Shown one piece after another: positions 1-7,831 of a stretch of 10,698 nt of DNA. Origin of the DNA: an uncultured Prevotellaceae bacterium (GTDB lineage: Bacteria > Bacteroidota > Bacteroidia > Bacteroidales > Bacteroidaceae). The stretch covers positions 1 to 10,698 of the forward strand of contig CAMJAO010000048.1 in assembly GCA_946403615.1 (NCBI GenBank), in the 5' to 3' direction. Under the pieces are notes generated by a model. It did no database searches and had not been told where the DNA came from. It was given only the letters and a program-made list of their open reading frames with translations. A program made the position numbers and the translations under genes. The first letter of the stretch is position 1; each line of letters opens with the position of its first letter.

Positions 1-811
1 GTATTCCACGTTTTTTGTGCACCGCCACAGTGGAAGCCACCATTTTCATCTCGGTGGAGAGATCCATCGGACGGTTCATTGCGAGGTGGATATAATGCAG
101 ACGGCCGTTAAACTTGAACCTTGACCCAAACGCCTGTTTCATGCGCCAGTGGATATCATCTTCCTCGCCATACATGAAGACGTCTTCATCGAAGAGTCCC
201 GCCTCGACGAATTTGTCTTTGCGGATGAAGAAACAAGAGCCTTGCAAGTACATCGACTTCGGACAGTACCAACCAAACCTGTTGCACACCTTCGAGACAA
301 GAGGGATGAGATAGCCGTTCATACTGCGGGAACAATCGAAGGAAAGCGGACTCTTGACGGCGGGTTGAGGGTTGGAAGGTTGAGGGTTTGGTTTACTTGG
401 GGCATTATTGCCATCTGGGGCGCATGGTACGTTTTCGGCCAACATTTGCCGCATACCGCACATGCACAGTTGCTCATCGTGTGCAAAAGCATCCAGAACT
501 GTTTTGAACACTGGTTCGCCCAACCGCACATCGGGGTTCATCACCATGACAACCGGAGCCGTGGCGTGCTGTATGCCTATATTGTTTCCCTGCCCATAGC
601 CGCCGTTATGCGTGTTATGGATGAGCATGATATCGGTGCCATATAGTTCGCTGAGCCTTGAGAACATCTCGTCGCTCTCGGGACTGTTGTCCACGACAAT
701 CACCTCCAACTCATCCTGTGGTATATCGCAGTGTTTCCACACGGATTGGAGGCAGTCGTAGATATCTTTCTCCGACTGATAGGTCACGATGATGAGCGAC
801 AGGCTTTTCAT
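1..811 (-). CDS. Family 2 glycosyltransferase, C-terminus cut by window edge
   Basis: The frame is open from an ATG at 809-811 to the left edge, giving 270 codons without a stop, so the C-terminus lies outside. The N-terminus is a GT-A fold of the GT2 family: strand SLIIVTY (residues 5-11), VVDNS (39-43), NGGYGQGNN (69-77), MNPDV (91-95) as the DxD-like nucleotide-sugar/metal site, QGSCFFIRK (190-198) and acidic GEEDDIHWR (215-223) around the catalytic base. It would transfer a sugar from a nucleotide donor to a lipid-linked glycan at the cytoplasmic membrane face. Its ATG overlaps the TGA of the upstream GT2 gene (ATGA), so translation is probably coupled. Between the DxD-like and acidic motifs lies a Pro/Asn-rich stretch of about 25 residues (roughly 128-153) that looks inserted and contains a DNA repeat. 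The sugar and linkage cannot be read from sequence; some GT2 enzymes of this pattern are rhamnosyltransferases. Confidence 0.88.
   Translation of the reverse strand, partial: MKSLSLIIVTYQSEKDIYDCLQSVWKHCDIPQDELEVIVVDNSPESDEMFSRLSELYGTDIMLIHNTHNGGYGQGNNIGIQHATAPVVMVMNPDVRLGEPVFKTVLDAFAHDEQLCMCGMRQMLAENVPCAPDGNNAPSKPNPQPSNPQPAVKSPLSFDCSRSMNGYLIPLVSKVCNRFGWYCPKSMYLQGSCFFIRKDKFVEAGLFDEDVFMYGEEDDIHWRMKQAFGSRFKFNGRLHYIHLAMNRPMDLSTEMKMVASTVAVHKKRGI
362..391. repeat. In-frame 15-bp tandem repeat inside the glycosyltransferase gene
   Basis: GGTTGAGGGTT occurs at 363-373 and again at 378-388, a 15-bp period. On the coding (minus) strand it reads as PNPQP then SNPQP (residues 141-150). The period is a multiple of three, so the frame is kept. 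It sits in a loop region between the DxD-like and acidic motifs of the GT2 domain, where extra residues are likely tolerated. Confidence 0.65.
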
Positions 812-1677
812 TTACTTTTGTCGTTAATTTTGAACTTAAATCCGTCAACTGTCCCTTTGAAGGCGGCTTTCAACTTGGCCCATTTTTTATCCTCGACCAG
901 CAAGACCCCTTTGAGGATGTAATTGAAGCAGTATTGCTTGATGATATGTCTGAGCAATTTGCCGGGATGATGATGACGGCGCCAGGTGATGATGTGGTTG
1001 CGGAAGATGCCATGCACACGTTTGGGACTGTAGCCGTAGCCGTGTATCTTCATGCCGAGAATCTTCTTGTAACGGGGTTCGCCGAAAACCTGTATCAGAT
1101 TGCTCTCCTGATCCATGTATGCCTCATACCCTTTTTCACGGATGCGGTAGCAGAAATCGAAGTCGATGGCATCGACGAAGAAATCCTCGCAATAACCGCC
1201 TGTCTCGATTAAGAGTTCTATAGGGATAAGCATGCCCGAAGTGATAATGGCGATGCTCGGAATGAAACCTTTCTTCTCATGCTTCTGGTCTTGTGGTCTG
1301 TTGGGGGTGGGACCGCAGATGCAGAGACCGTCGTTCACCCATTTGTTTTGGACACGGGTCAGATACGTGCTGAAATCCTCGAAACGTGAGTCCTGATCCA
1401 TGGTCAGCACCACGTCGTATCCCTGCTTCTGGGCATATTTCCATCCATGGTTCAACGCATAAGAGATACCCTTGTTCTCGCCCCAACCTTCAATAACTAC
1501 ATTGTTGAAATGCTGACGGAGGAAAGTCTCAACTTTTGCATTGTCAGGGGCTGGGGTGTTATCCCAGACATAGACCTCACCCACCCTATCGGCAAAAGCG
1601 CTGATGTTCGCTTGCAACAGGGTCAGGTCGGGATGGTAAGTCACCACCACTGCAAGTATTCTCTTGTCGTTGGTCAT
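808..1677 (-). CDS. Rhamnosyltransferase-like family 2 glycosyltransferase
   Basis: This 289-residue protein is a GT2 enzyme of the RfbF-like (dTDP-rhamnosyltransferase) type. Visible motifs are VVTYHPD (11-17), VWDNT (37-41), GENKGISYALNHG (66-78), TMDQDS (92-97) as the DxD-type site, TSGMLI (146-151) and DAIDFDFCYRIREKG (169-183). MDQDS followed by FVDxxDxDFCxR is typical of rhamnosyltransferases, but the donor is inferred. There is no signal peptide, so it probably acts at the inner face of the membrane. The frame extends upstream to 1728, but I take the ATG at 1675-1677: the GT fold begins a few residues later, and this start lies 1 bp after the stop of the flippase gene, while the longer start would overlap it by 50 bp. 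Its stop overlaps the start of the next GT gene, so both sit in one operon with wzx and wzy. Confidence 0.9.
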   Translation of the reverse strand: MTNDKRILAVVVTYHPDLTLLQANISAFADRVGEVYVWDNTPAPDNAKVETFLRQHFNNVVIEGWGENKGISYALNHGWKYAQKQGYDVVLTMDQDSRFEDFSTYLTRVQNKWVNDGLCICGPTPNRPQDQKHEKKGFIPSIAIITSGMLIPIELLIETGGYCEDFFVDAIDFDFCYRIREKGYEAYMDQESNLIQVFGEPRYKKILGMKIHGYGYSPKRVHGIFRNHIITWRRHHHPGKLLRHIIKQYCFNYILKGVLLVEDKKWAKLKAAFKGTVDGFKFKINDKSK

Positions 1678-1678
1678 G

Positions 1679-2995
1679 TCAGGTTTGTTTTTGACGAAAG
1701 ACTTGATGACATTTCCACATATTCGCAATCAGGCCGGGGCATTGCACGGCACACATGGCGAGCACGAGCCAGGTGGTGGACCCGCCATATTTACACGCCA
1801 GCCATGCCAATGGGATAAAGACGATGGTGGCGAAAAGCGTGAACACCAGTTGTATCCGCAACACATTGATGCCGTTGAGGATATAGGAGAAGCGGAAACT
1901 GGCGATGAGGATGAAGATATAGAGCGCCATGCTGGCGGACAATCCGGCGGGAATTTGCACCTCGCTGCCCACCCATAAACGATAGACGGGCGGAGCAATC
2001 AAGACCATCAGAGCCAACAGGACAAAAGCGGCACCGACAATCATATTGAGTTTGCGCCCCGCCTGATGAATCCACGCCAAGTCATTGCGTGTATAAGCAT
2101 CGGTCGTGGCATTCCAGAAGGGCAGGCAGATGGCATTGAAGACCACCAACACCAGACTGAAATAGCGGTACACTATCTGGTAGGGGGTCACCTCGGCCGG
2201 CGAGAACAGTTTGCTGATGATGATATTGGTTGAAGCCAGAAGGATGACTCCGCAAATCTGCAAGATGAAGAATTGCACACCTTTGGAGCAGAGGTCGCGT
2301 GTCATCTTCATGTTCACATGGCGGAACGAGGGACTATATTGGGGATATCTCTTGCGGAAGGTGTATAATGTGCTTACAGCCCACACAACGAGTGGCGAGA
2401 GAGTGTTGATGACCACGACAACGAGCACCGACCTGCTGCCGAGAAAATAGAAGATGGCGGTAAGGACGAGAGCCAATGTCTGCCCGATGCAGATGATGAG
2501 GTTGTTGACAGCAGGTAATTGCAGCCCCATGTAGAAATTGCCCACGCATTTCAGAATAAAGGTGCCGCACGTCATAGCCAGTGCCACAATGAGCACGGTG
2601 TTAAGGTCGGGGAAAAGACTGCGGTCTATGCCGAAAGCCGCATACATGTCGAAGAAATGAATGGCGGCCAACAGGAGCAGAAACATGGGAATAACAATGA
2701 CAGCCAGCATGAAAAACGATGACGACACCGATTCTTTAACCTTATTTACGTCATCACGCGCGATGTATTCTGCCACGGCATTGCGCAGCCCGTTGCCCAG
2801 CCCGATGTCCATCAGGTCAATCCATACCAGCACCCCGCTGATGGCCAGCCATGCGCCGTTGAGGTACACGCCGAGCATCTTGAGCGTCAGCGGCACCATC
2901 AGCAAGACGATGAGCGCCGACCATCCTTTCACCGCGAACGATGCGAGGATGTTCTTGACGAGCAGTTTAGAACGGCTTTGACCCTTTGTTATCAT
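1679..2995 (-). CDS. wzx: Wzx-type polysaccharide flippase
   Basis: A 438-residue hydrophobic protein with about 12 predicted membrane segments, the usual size and layout for Wzx/MOP-superfamily flippases. It would move the undecaprenyl-diphosphate-linked repeat unit from the cytoplasmic to the periplasmic face. The N-terminus opens with a short basic stretch (KGQSRSKLLVKN) before the first membrane helix. DIGLGNGLRNAVAEY (63-77) after the second helix is a pattern I associate with O-antigen/teichoic-acid exporters. Other charged segments between helices (ARDDVNK, TFRKRYPQ, YTRNDLAW) mark loops. It lies 23 bp after wzy and 1 bp before the GT2 gene, all on the same strand. Position next to a polymerase and glycosyltransferases supports the function; the specific glycan substrate is unknown. 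No Shine-Dalgarno sequence is evident, as is common in Bacteroidota. Confidence 0.9.
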   Translation of the reverse strand: MITKGQSRSKLLVKNILASFAVKGWSALIVLLMVPLTLKMLGVYLNGAWLAISGVLVWIDLMDIGLGNGLRNAVAEYIARDDVNKVKESVSSSFFMLAVIVIPMFLLLLAAIHFFDMYAAFGIDRSLFPDLNTVLIVALAMTCGTFILKCVGNFYMGLQLPAVNNLIICIGQTLALVLTAIFYFLGSRSVLVVVVINTLSPLVVWAVSTLYTFRKRYPQYSPSFRHVNMKMTRDLCSKGVQFFILQICGVILLASTNIIISKLFSPAEVTPYQIVYRYFSLVLVVFNAICLPFWNATTDAYTRNDLAWIHQAGRKLNMIVGAAFVLLALMVLIAPPVYRLWVGSEVQIPAGLSASMALYIFILIASFRFSYILNGINVLRIQLVFTLFATIVFIPLAWLACKYGGSTTWLVLAMCAVQCPGLIANMWKCHQVFRQKQT

Positions 2996-3018
2996 CGACA
3001 GGATTGTTAGAACTCACT

Positions 3019-4077
3019 TTATAAGTGCAATGTATAGATCAGCACGCTGTAAATTATTCTGGCCGTAGAGATGACATGGACTATCACCTTGCCAGCGGAA
3101 ACAGGTTTGAAGGCATATATCAATGCAGTCCACAGGAAGATGGAGACGACATCGAAATACTCGAACAGGCGGCTTGAGACCACCGAACTGATATTACCCA
3201 TGGTGAGCAGGAATATGAAAGCCACGCCCATGAGTTTGAGCATGAACGGCAGATACTCGTAGCTCTCAGTAAGTATTTTGTGGTAATAGATGCAAAAGAG
3301 ATAGAGTGCGATATTGGTCAATACCATCGGGTTCTTATAGAAGGCCACGCCCTCCAAATCGCCCTCAATGCCGTTTTCCTTCAATTCACGGTATATCTGC
3401 AGGCGTCCGCCCAGTTCATCGGGCAGGAAAACGGAGAAATCCAATCCGGAGAAATAGAAGGCAACGCCGAAAAAGAGCACACCGAGGAGCATGACGATGT
3501 GACGGGTCTCAAGTTTCTTGTTGTTGAACAAGAAGATCAAAAGTCCCGCTATGGCTGAGTAATGGAAAAACGCTCCTACGAGAATAAAAGCCAACGCTTT
3601 CCATTTTTGTTTCTCTATCTTATAATAGACAGCAAACATGAACATTGCCGAAGCCACGGCGCACCTGATTTGCACCAAATCGTGCAATTGATAGTAGAAT
3701 GAGATATAGATGCTCAGGGTGAGTATGGGCAGTTTCGACAGTTTCCAGATAGCTCCGATTCTCAGCGGGATGGACAGCAAGGCATAGATGAAAAACAATC
3801 CGTTGATCCCCAATCCGAAGAGATTGACATAATAGGAGATAAACGTGAAACTTGGTTCTTGTAAACTGTCGCTGGCATCAAGCGAAGACACTTCATTAAA
3901 CTGTGTCTCATAATTATCCGAGTCGGGCGTGTCGAGAACGCCTCTGGTTCCAGCAATGAGAATCATGATGACGCCGACAAACAAAAGGAGCAGGAGTTTA
4001 TCTCTTTTTCTTAGATTCTCTTCGAAGAAAGAAAAAGAGACGCAGACCAGAAATATGAAGAATATGGCTATGAGCAT
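3019..4077 (-). CDS. wzy: Wzy/EpsG-family polysaccharide polymerase
   Basis: A 352-residue membrane protein with about 9-11 hydrophobic segments. It has the features of the EpsG family of O-antigen/EPS polymerases: GTRG (43-46) followed by DSDNYETQF (52-60) in the first large loop, an Arg within VQIRCAVASAMF (135-146), and FFHYSAIAGLL (170-180). A late conserved-looking SSRLFEYFDV lies at 301-310. Such enzymes join flipped repeat units into polymer on the periplasmic side. It is the first gene after the promoter at 4118-4149, with about 35 nt of leader, and heads the wzy-wzx-GT-GT operon. Polymerases are among the least conserved genes of such clusters, so the call rests on family motifs plus neighbours. 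The symbol is functional, and the exact linkage formed is unknown. Confidence 0.85.
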   Translation of the reverse strand: MLIAIFFIFLVCVSFSFFEENLRKRDKLLLLLFVGVIMILIAGTRGVLDTPDSDNYETQFNEVSSLDASDSLQEPSFTFISYYVNLFGLGINGLFFIYALLSIPLRIGAIWKLSKLPILTLSIYISFYYQLHDLVQIRCAVASAMFMFAVYYKIEKQKWKALAFILVGAFFHYSAIAGLLIFLFNNKKLETRHIVMLLGVLFFGVAFYFSGLDFSVFLPDELGGRLQIYRELKENGIEGDLEGVAFYKNPMVLTNIALYLFCIYYHKILTESYEYLPFMLKLMGVAFIFLLTMGNISSVVSSRLFEYFDVVSIFLWTALIYAFKPVSAGKVIVHVISTARIIYSVLIYTLHL

Positions 4078-4117
4078 AGATTCTCAGTTTGCACTCCGAA
4101 TTGTTTGATATAGACTG

Positions 4118-4149
4118 CAAAGATAAGACAAACCATTTGAAAAAACAAA
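4118..4149 (-). promoter_or_regulatory. Bacteroidota-type promoter for the wzy operon
   Basis: On the minus strand, TTTG (4146-4149) is followed 20 bp later by TATCTTTG (4118-4125), an exact match to the TAnnTTTG -7 element with normal spacing to the -33 element. Transcription would start near 4112 and give a short leader before the wzy ATG at 4077. This is the best -33/-7 pair in the window. Confidence 0.75.
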
Positions 4150-4285
4150 TCTGCTTTCTATTTTTTTAGATTCCAGAGGGCACAGGAGCGACATGTAGGT
4201 ACAGCCGTTGAAAAAAGCGATGGCCGACACAATAATCATGGCACTTTTAGAGTTATTATATTGTTATTCTTGAAAGTGAAAAGAC

Positions 4286-5392
4286 ATGAACCAGTATATA
4301 CTCTATTTCAGCGCTGCTTTTCTGCTGAGTGCCGGCTGTGGGGCCATATCCATCCCCCTCATCCTGGACTTCTGCAAACGGAAGCGCCTATATGATATCC
4401 CGAACGAGCGGAAGGTGCACGCCAACGCCATCCCGCGTTTGGGAGGCATCTGTTTCATGCCGAGCATGCTGTTGGCGTTTATCGGGTCCGTCTTTTTCCT
4501 TGATTACCAAGCTGGGCTGAATAAACTGGATATCAGCCTCTGGACCATCATGTTCTTTATCAGTCTGATGCTCATCTATATAACAGGCATTATCGACGAC
4601 ATCATCGGCCTAAAGGCCCAGACGAAATTCATTGTGCAGGTGGTGGCCGCGTGTTTCTTACCGCTGAGCAATCTGTATATCAATAACTTCTACGGTTTTT
4701 TGGGTATCCACGAAATACCCTATTGTGCGGGATTCCTGCTGACAGTGTTCACCATCGTGTTCATCGATAACGCCATCAACCTGATTGACGGCATCGACGG
4801 GCTGGCCGGCGGTTTGTCATTGCTGGCGCTGGGTGGATTCCTTTATTGTTTCTCGATGGAAGGATTGTGGGCATACAGCATTCTCATCGCGGGTCTGATG
4901 GGTGTGCTGGCGGCATTTCTCTATTTCAACATCTGGGGCAAGCCCGACAAGAACACAAAACTGTTTATGGGTGACTCCGGGTCGTTGACACTGGGATTCA
5001 TCCTTGGATTCCTGTTTGTGAAATTCGCCATGGACAATCCCAACGTGATGCCCTACCGGACCGACAGTCTGATGTTGTCGCTCACGCTGCTCATCATCCC
5101 GATGTTCGACGTGGTAAGAGTTACTTTTGTGCGCCTGATACAACACAAACCCCTTTTCAAAGCCGATAAGAACCATATCCATCACCGCCTGATGCAAGCG
5201 GGTATGAACCAGCATCAGACATTGATTACAATCCTGTTGTTTGCTTTGGCCTATACGGTTATCAACCTGTTTTTGTATGAGATTATCGGTTTGATGCTGA
5301 CGTGGATTATCCTTATCGACATCATCATCTATGTGCTCTTCCACCGTGTGGTGAGCAGTTTTATTGCTACCGCTAATAACACTGAGGTGTAA
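4286..5392 (+). CDS. wecA: WecA/RgpG-type polyprenyl-phosphate sugar-1-phosphate transferase
   Basis: A 368-residue member of the MraY/WecA (PNPT) family with about 10-11 membrane helices. It transfers a HexNAc-1-phosphate, usually GlcNAc, from UDP-sugar to undecaprenyl phosphate, the first step of many surface glycans. Family motifs are complete: DIPNERKVHANAIPRLGG (37-54), GIIDDIIGLKAQTK (101-114) with the paired Asp 104-105, DNAINLIDGIDGLAGG (161-176), MGDSGS (228-233) and the cytoplasmic HIHHR (297-301), preceded by PMFDVVRV (272-279). The HHR loop and the DxPxxRKxH start favour WecA/TagO-like enzymes over MraY. It is transcribed away from the wzy operon across a 208-bp gap, and could serve that glycan or others. 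The start follows a weak purine-rich GAAAGTGAAAAG. No clear promoter of its own is visible. Confidence 0.92.
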   Translation: MNQYILYFSAAFLLSAGCGAISIPLILDFCKRKRLYDIPNERKVHANAIPRLGGICFMPSMLLAFIGSVFFLDYQAGLNKLDISLWTIMFFISLMLIYITGIIDDIIGLKAQTKFIVQVVAACFLPLSNLYINNFYGFLGIHEIPYCAGFLLTVFTIVFIDNAINLIDGIDGLAGGLSLLALGGFLYCFSMEGLWAYSILIAGLMGVLAAFLYFNIWGKPDKNTKLFMGDSGSLTLGFILGFLFVKFAMDNPNVMPYRTDSLMLSLTLLIIPMFDVVRVTFVRLIQHKPLFKADKNHIHHRLMQAGMNQHQTLITILLFALAYTVINLFLYEIIGLMLTWIILIDIIIYVLFHRVVSSFIATANNTEV

Positions 5393-5486
5393 GTTCTGCA
5401 TCCGACTTGATCTGTCTATTTATGTAGGCTATCAGGACAACAAAAAAGCAACACGTTTTTCTTGGAATATAAATCCATGTATTCGC

Positions 5487-5513
5487 TTCATCAGGATTTG
5501 AAATCCCGATGAA
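5487..5513. terminator. Palindrome between convergent genes, possible bidirectional terminator
   Basis: Arms of 13 bp (5487-5499 and 5501-5513) pair with a single A-C mismatch around a central G at 5500. The core is TCATCAGGATTT opposed by AAATCCCGATGA. It lies in the 162-bp gap where the WecA gene and the lipoprotein gene converge, a natural place for a shared terminator. There is no T-run on either side, so an operator or dispersed palindrome is possible. The rest of the gap shows nothing I can assign. Confidence 0.4.
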
Positions 5514-5554
5514 AGAGAAACTGTGGATGCTTTAAGGAGAAGAAAAGGATAGTA

Positions 5555-5998
5555 TTAAAACCGTGTGAAATAGAGAGTTACTATGTCGGTTTTAAGAACC
5601 ATTTTGCTGCTATTGAGTTTTTGTATCTGGAATGTCTCAGGCATGGCGTTGATGCCATAGGGAGCGAGCACGGAGATGTCGTCGATGGGTTGGTCACCCT
5701 CATCGCGGTTATAAAAGAAGGGCGAAGAGAGGGTCAGTTGCTGGCCGTTTTTCTCAAAACGCAGCAGACACATAGGGTTTTGGTTCTGATAATCACTCAG
5801 TTGCAACAGTTTGTGCTGTACAGACCAAAACAGACGCTGTTCGTGCACGTCAGCAGAGACGCCTGTAGCCGTGCTGTCAACCTGTGTGAGATTCCAAAAA
5901 CCATCGAGGTCACCATTGCCTGATGTCTCTATTTCCATGCCGCAGGATGCGAACGCCATCGCTGCAGTGAATAATGCTATCGTGAAAATGTGTCTCAT
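5555..5998 (-). CDS. Small lipocalin-like lipoprotein
   Basis: A 147-residue protein starting with a lipoprotein signal: basic MRH, hydrophobic IFTIALFTAAMAF, then AS-C with Cys19 as the likely lipidated residue. The mature part begins GMEIETSGNGD, then DGFWNLTQVD (32-41), which resembles the first strand of the lipocalin-like lipoproteins common in Bacteroidales, followed by alternating polar/hydrophobic segments consistent with a small beta barrel (for example LFWSVQHKLLQL, 56-67, and KMVLKTDIVTLYF, 132-144). A longer in-frame start at 6055 exists, but the ATG at 5996-5998 is preferred: it gives a proper signal peptide, is preceded by a strong Shine-Dalgarno sequence, and lies 2 bp after the wzi stop. 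Ligand and role are unknown. It is likely exported and co-transcribed with wzi. Confidence 0.82.
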   Translation of the reverse strand: MRHIFTIALFTAAMAFASCGMEIETSGNGDLDGFWNLTQVDSTATGVSADVHEQRLFWSVQHKLLQLSDYQNQNPMCLLRFEKNGQQLTLSSPFFYNRDEGDQPIDDISVLAPYGINAMPETFQIQKLNSSKMVLKTDIVTLYFTRF

Positions 5999-6000
5999 CG

Positions 6001-7584
6001 TTACTTCCTCCTTTTGAATAATCCGCTTTTGGCCACCGTGAACTGCACTCCCCATTGATTACCCCTGATGGCTCCGAAATCCATGCCGTATGCCAGTCGG
6101 GCACTCCAGCCCTCAAGCAGCGGTGTGTCTTCGTCGAAGGTATAGGTGCCCTCGAGCATGCAACTCACTCCGTGGTGCTTTTTGCGATAGGGGTCGTGAT
6201 AGGTGCCCCACCCTTCCTGATAGGTGGCGAGCAGGCGGTATTTGAACTGGTCGGCGGGGCGTCCGTCAATACCGAGATGACAAGCCCAGAAGCGGTTGTT
6301 CTGAACGGTGAGGGTACCATCGTCATTATACACTGGCGAGAGATAGAGCGGATTGCCGATGACCTGCCCCCAATGCTGCCACCCCGGGTACATATAGTGA
6401 TTGTAGAAATCGTCAACACCTCCGATATGGTCAGCAATGGTCATGGTGTGGTCGTGATAGATAGGACCGCTCTGATATTTGCTGTAAAGGTACTCAAAGA
6501 GGACGGTGTTGACGGGACAATCATATTTGAGGTGAAACTCCGCGCCAAGCATCCAGTCTTTGAAGTCATACAGCAAGAAACGCTTGCTGGAACTTTTCTG
6601 CCAGTTTTCTCCCTCTTGATAACCGTCGCGGTCGAGTTGGAGCATGGACGAGTGGTCTTCAAAATACTTGTCGGCATAGATACTGGCCCGCCAGTTGTCC
6701 TCCTCCCAGTTCATGCGTATGAGCCACGAACCGAGCGTATTGCCGGCGCAATTGGTATAGGTGCTCTCGCCCGCATCCTTGCCATCGGCTTTGAAAGCAT
6801 GCCAATAAGCTTTGGCTCCCGTCTCACCCTTCAACTCCTGCATGGTGCCGTCGGGCATCGGCAAGAAGGATTTTCCGCCGAAGACACAAGCCATCTCAAG
6901 CCCCAATTCTACGGAGAATGGGAAGAAACGCTCCTCATTTCCTATGCGCAAATATCCCGCCTTGCTGTGATATTTCACACCCTCGGCATATTTGCTGGTC
7001 TTTCCGGTGAAATCGCGCTGCCAATCGGCATCGGTCATCCATCCGTACGCGATATGTCCCTTGAGTTGGAGCCATCCGTTGGCAAAGGGCAAAATCCAAT
7101 AATCAGGGAGCGCCAGTCGCACCTGCGGCACGGGGCGGGCATTGATGCCAAGTGTCTGGGAACCGCTGCTTAACTCGTTGTTTTTCAACTCCATGGGATA
7201 TTCCTTACTACCCACCGTGAGTGCACCGTGCAACCAACGGCCCTCAGCATAAGCCTGTTGAACTACAAAATTAGAGGTGTAATTGAAGGGCACAACGATA
7301 TCGACGCCATAGCCGACACCCCATTTGCGTTCACGGTCGGTGTCGAGGGGACGTTCCACACCTGCACGCAAATAACCGTTGGTAGATTTGAGCGATGACA
7401 ATCCGTATTTGTTGGCATTGAGCCACAAGGGTGTCTTCTTGCCTGAAAATGAGCCTTGAGCCTCGATATTGTATTCTAACCCTTCGGCCAGATTGAGCGG
7501 GCCCGTTTCGTCGGAATTGTCGTTTTGGGCAAATCCGAGGCTTGCCGACAAGAGGAATAATATGATAAGTATGGGTTTTGTCAT
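6001..7584 (-). CDS. wzi: Wzi-family capsule assembly outer-membrane protein
   Basis: A 527-residue protein with a Sec signal peptide (MTKPILIILFLLSASLGFA, cut probably before QN). Members of the Wzi family form beta barrels in the outer membrane and help anchor or assemble capsule at the surface. The mature protein is rich in alternating aromatic/polar strands: YNIEAQGSFSGKKTPLWLNANKYG (split strand and plug-like start, about 38-61), WGVGYGVDIVVPF, QQAYAEGRWLHGALTVGSKE, and a closing AYGMDFGAIRGNQWGVQFTVAKSG near the C-terminus. That N-terminal TPLWLNANKYG and C-terminal pattern is what I recall from Bacteroidales Wzi proteins. It is somewhat longer than the E. coli protein. The next gene follows after 2 bp. 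No convincing promoter was found upstream; TAAGTTTC at 7640-7647 (minus) is a weak candidate. Link to the neighbouring polysaccharide genes is inferred from proximity. Confidence 0.85.
   Translation of the reverse strand: MTKPILIILFLLSASLGFAQNDNSDETGPLNLAEGLEYNIEAQGSFSGKKTPLWLNANKYGLSSLKSTNGYLRAGVERPLDTDRERKWGVGYGVDIVVPFNYTSNFVVQQAYAEGRWLHGALTVGSKEYPMELKNNELSSGSQTLGINARPVPQVRLALPDYWILPFANGWLQLKGHIAYGWMTDADWQRDFTGKTSKYAEGVKYHSKAGYLRIGNEERFFPFSVELGLEMACVFGGKSFLPMPDGTMQELKGETGAKAYWHAFKADGKDAGESTYTNCAGNTLGSWLIRMNWEEDNWRASIYADKYFEDHSSMLQLDRDGYQEGENWQKSSSKRFLLYDFKDWMLGAEFHLKYDCPVNTVLFEYLYSKYQSGPIYHDHTMTIADHIGGVDDFYNHYMYPGWQHWGQVIGNPLYLSPVYNDDGTLTVQNNRFWACHLGIDGRPADQFKYRLLATYQEGWGTYHDPYRKKHHGVSCMLEGTYTFDEDTPLLEGWSARLAYGMDFGAIRGNQWGVQFTVAKSGLFKRRK
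6007..6013 (-). promoter_or_regulatory. Strong Shine-Dalgarno sequence for the lipoprotein
   Basis: The minus strand reads AAGGAGG followed by AAGTAACG and then the ATG at 5998, a near-ideal ribosome binding site with 8 nt spacing. It lies inside the last codons of wzi. Most genes in this window lack such a site, so it both fixes the lipoprotein start and hints at independent or boosted translation. Confidence 0.75.
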
Positions 7585-7671
7585 AGTAAGACCGTTGTTT
7601 TTATGATAACGTGATTTTTATTATATTATTATAAGGTTGGAAACTTAAAAACACACACCTTTATTGATTTT

Positions 7672-7702
7672 AGGAGTGCAGGAGTCAGGAGTGTAGGAGT
7701 TC
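7672..7702. repeat. Degenerate AGGAGT short tandem repeat
   Basis: AGGAGT occurs four times, starting at 7672, 7680, 7687 and 7695 (steps of 8, 7 and 8 bp), each followed by one or two variable bases. Nothing here looks coding. Low-complexity repeats of this kind are, from memory, frequent in Prevotella intergenic DNA. Confidence 0.6.
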
Positions 7703-7831
7703 AGACAATAGTACCCCTGCGATGAGCAAAGAACAGGCAGATGCCCTGATAAGAATGACACAGAAAATGCTTCGTTTCTCACCCTCGGAGGAGTCTGGGA
7801 GGTGCTCCATTGATAGATTCAATAAGTATAG

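Noticed and set aside
4220..4273. 17-codon open frame upstream of the WecA gene
   Set aside because: Too short and without start signals or a recognisable product; it may be chance.
4817..5401. Minus-strand frame of 194 codons opposite the WecA gene
   Set aside because: All PNPT family motifs lie on the plus strand; this frame is Gln/His-rich antisense.
6055..7173. Plus-strand open frame of 372 codons opposite wzi
   Set aside because: It is antisense to a well-supported Wzi-family gene, lacks a promoter or recognisable motifs, and reads as a shadow of that gene's codon bias.
7672..7702. Possible CRISPR array
   Set aside because: The units are only 7-8 bp with no spacers.
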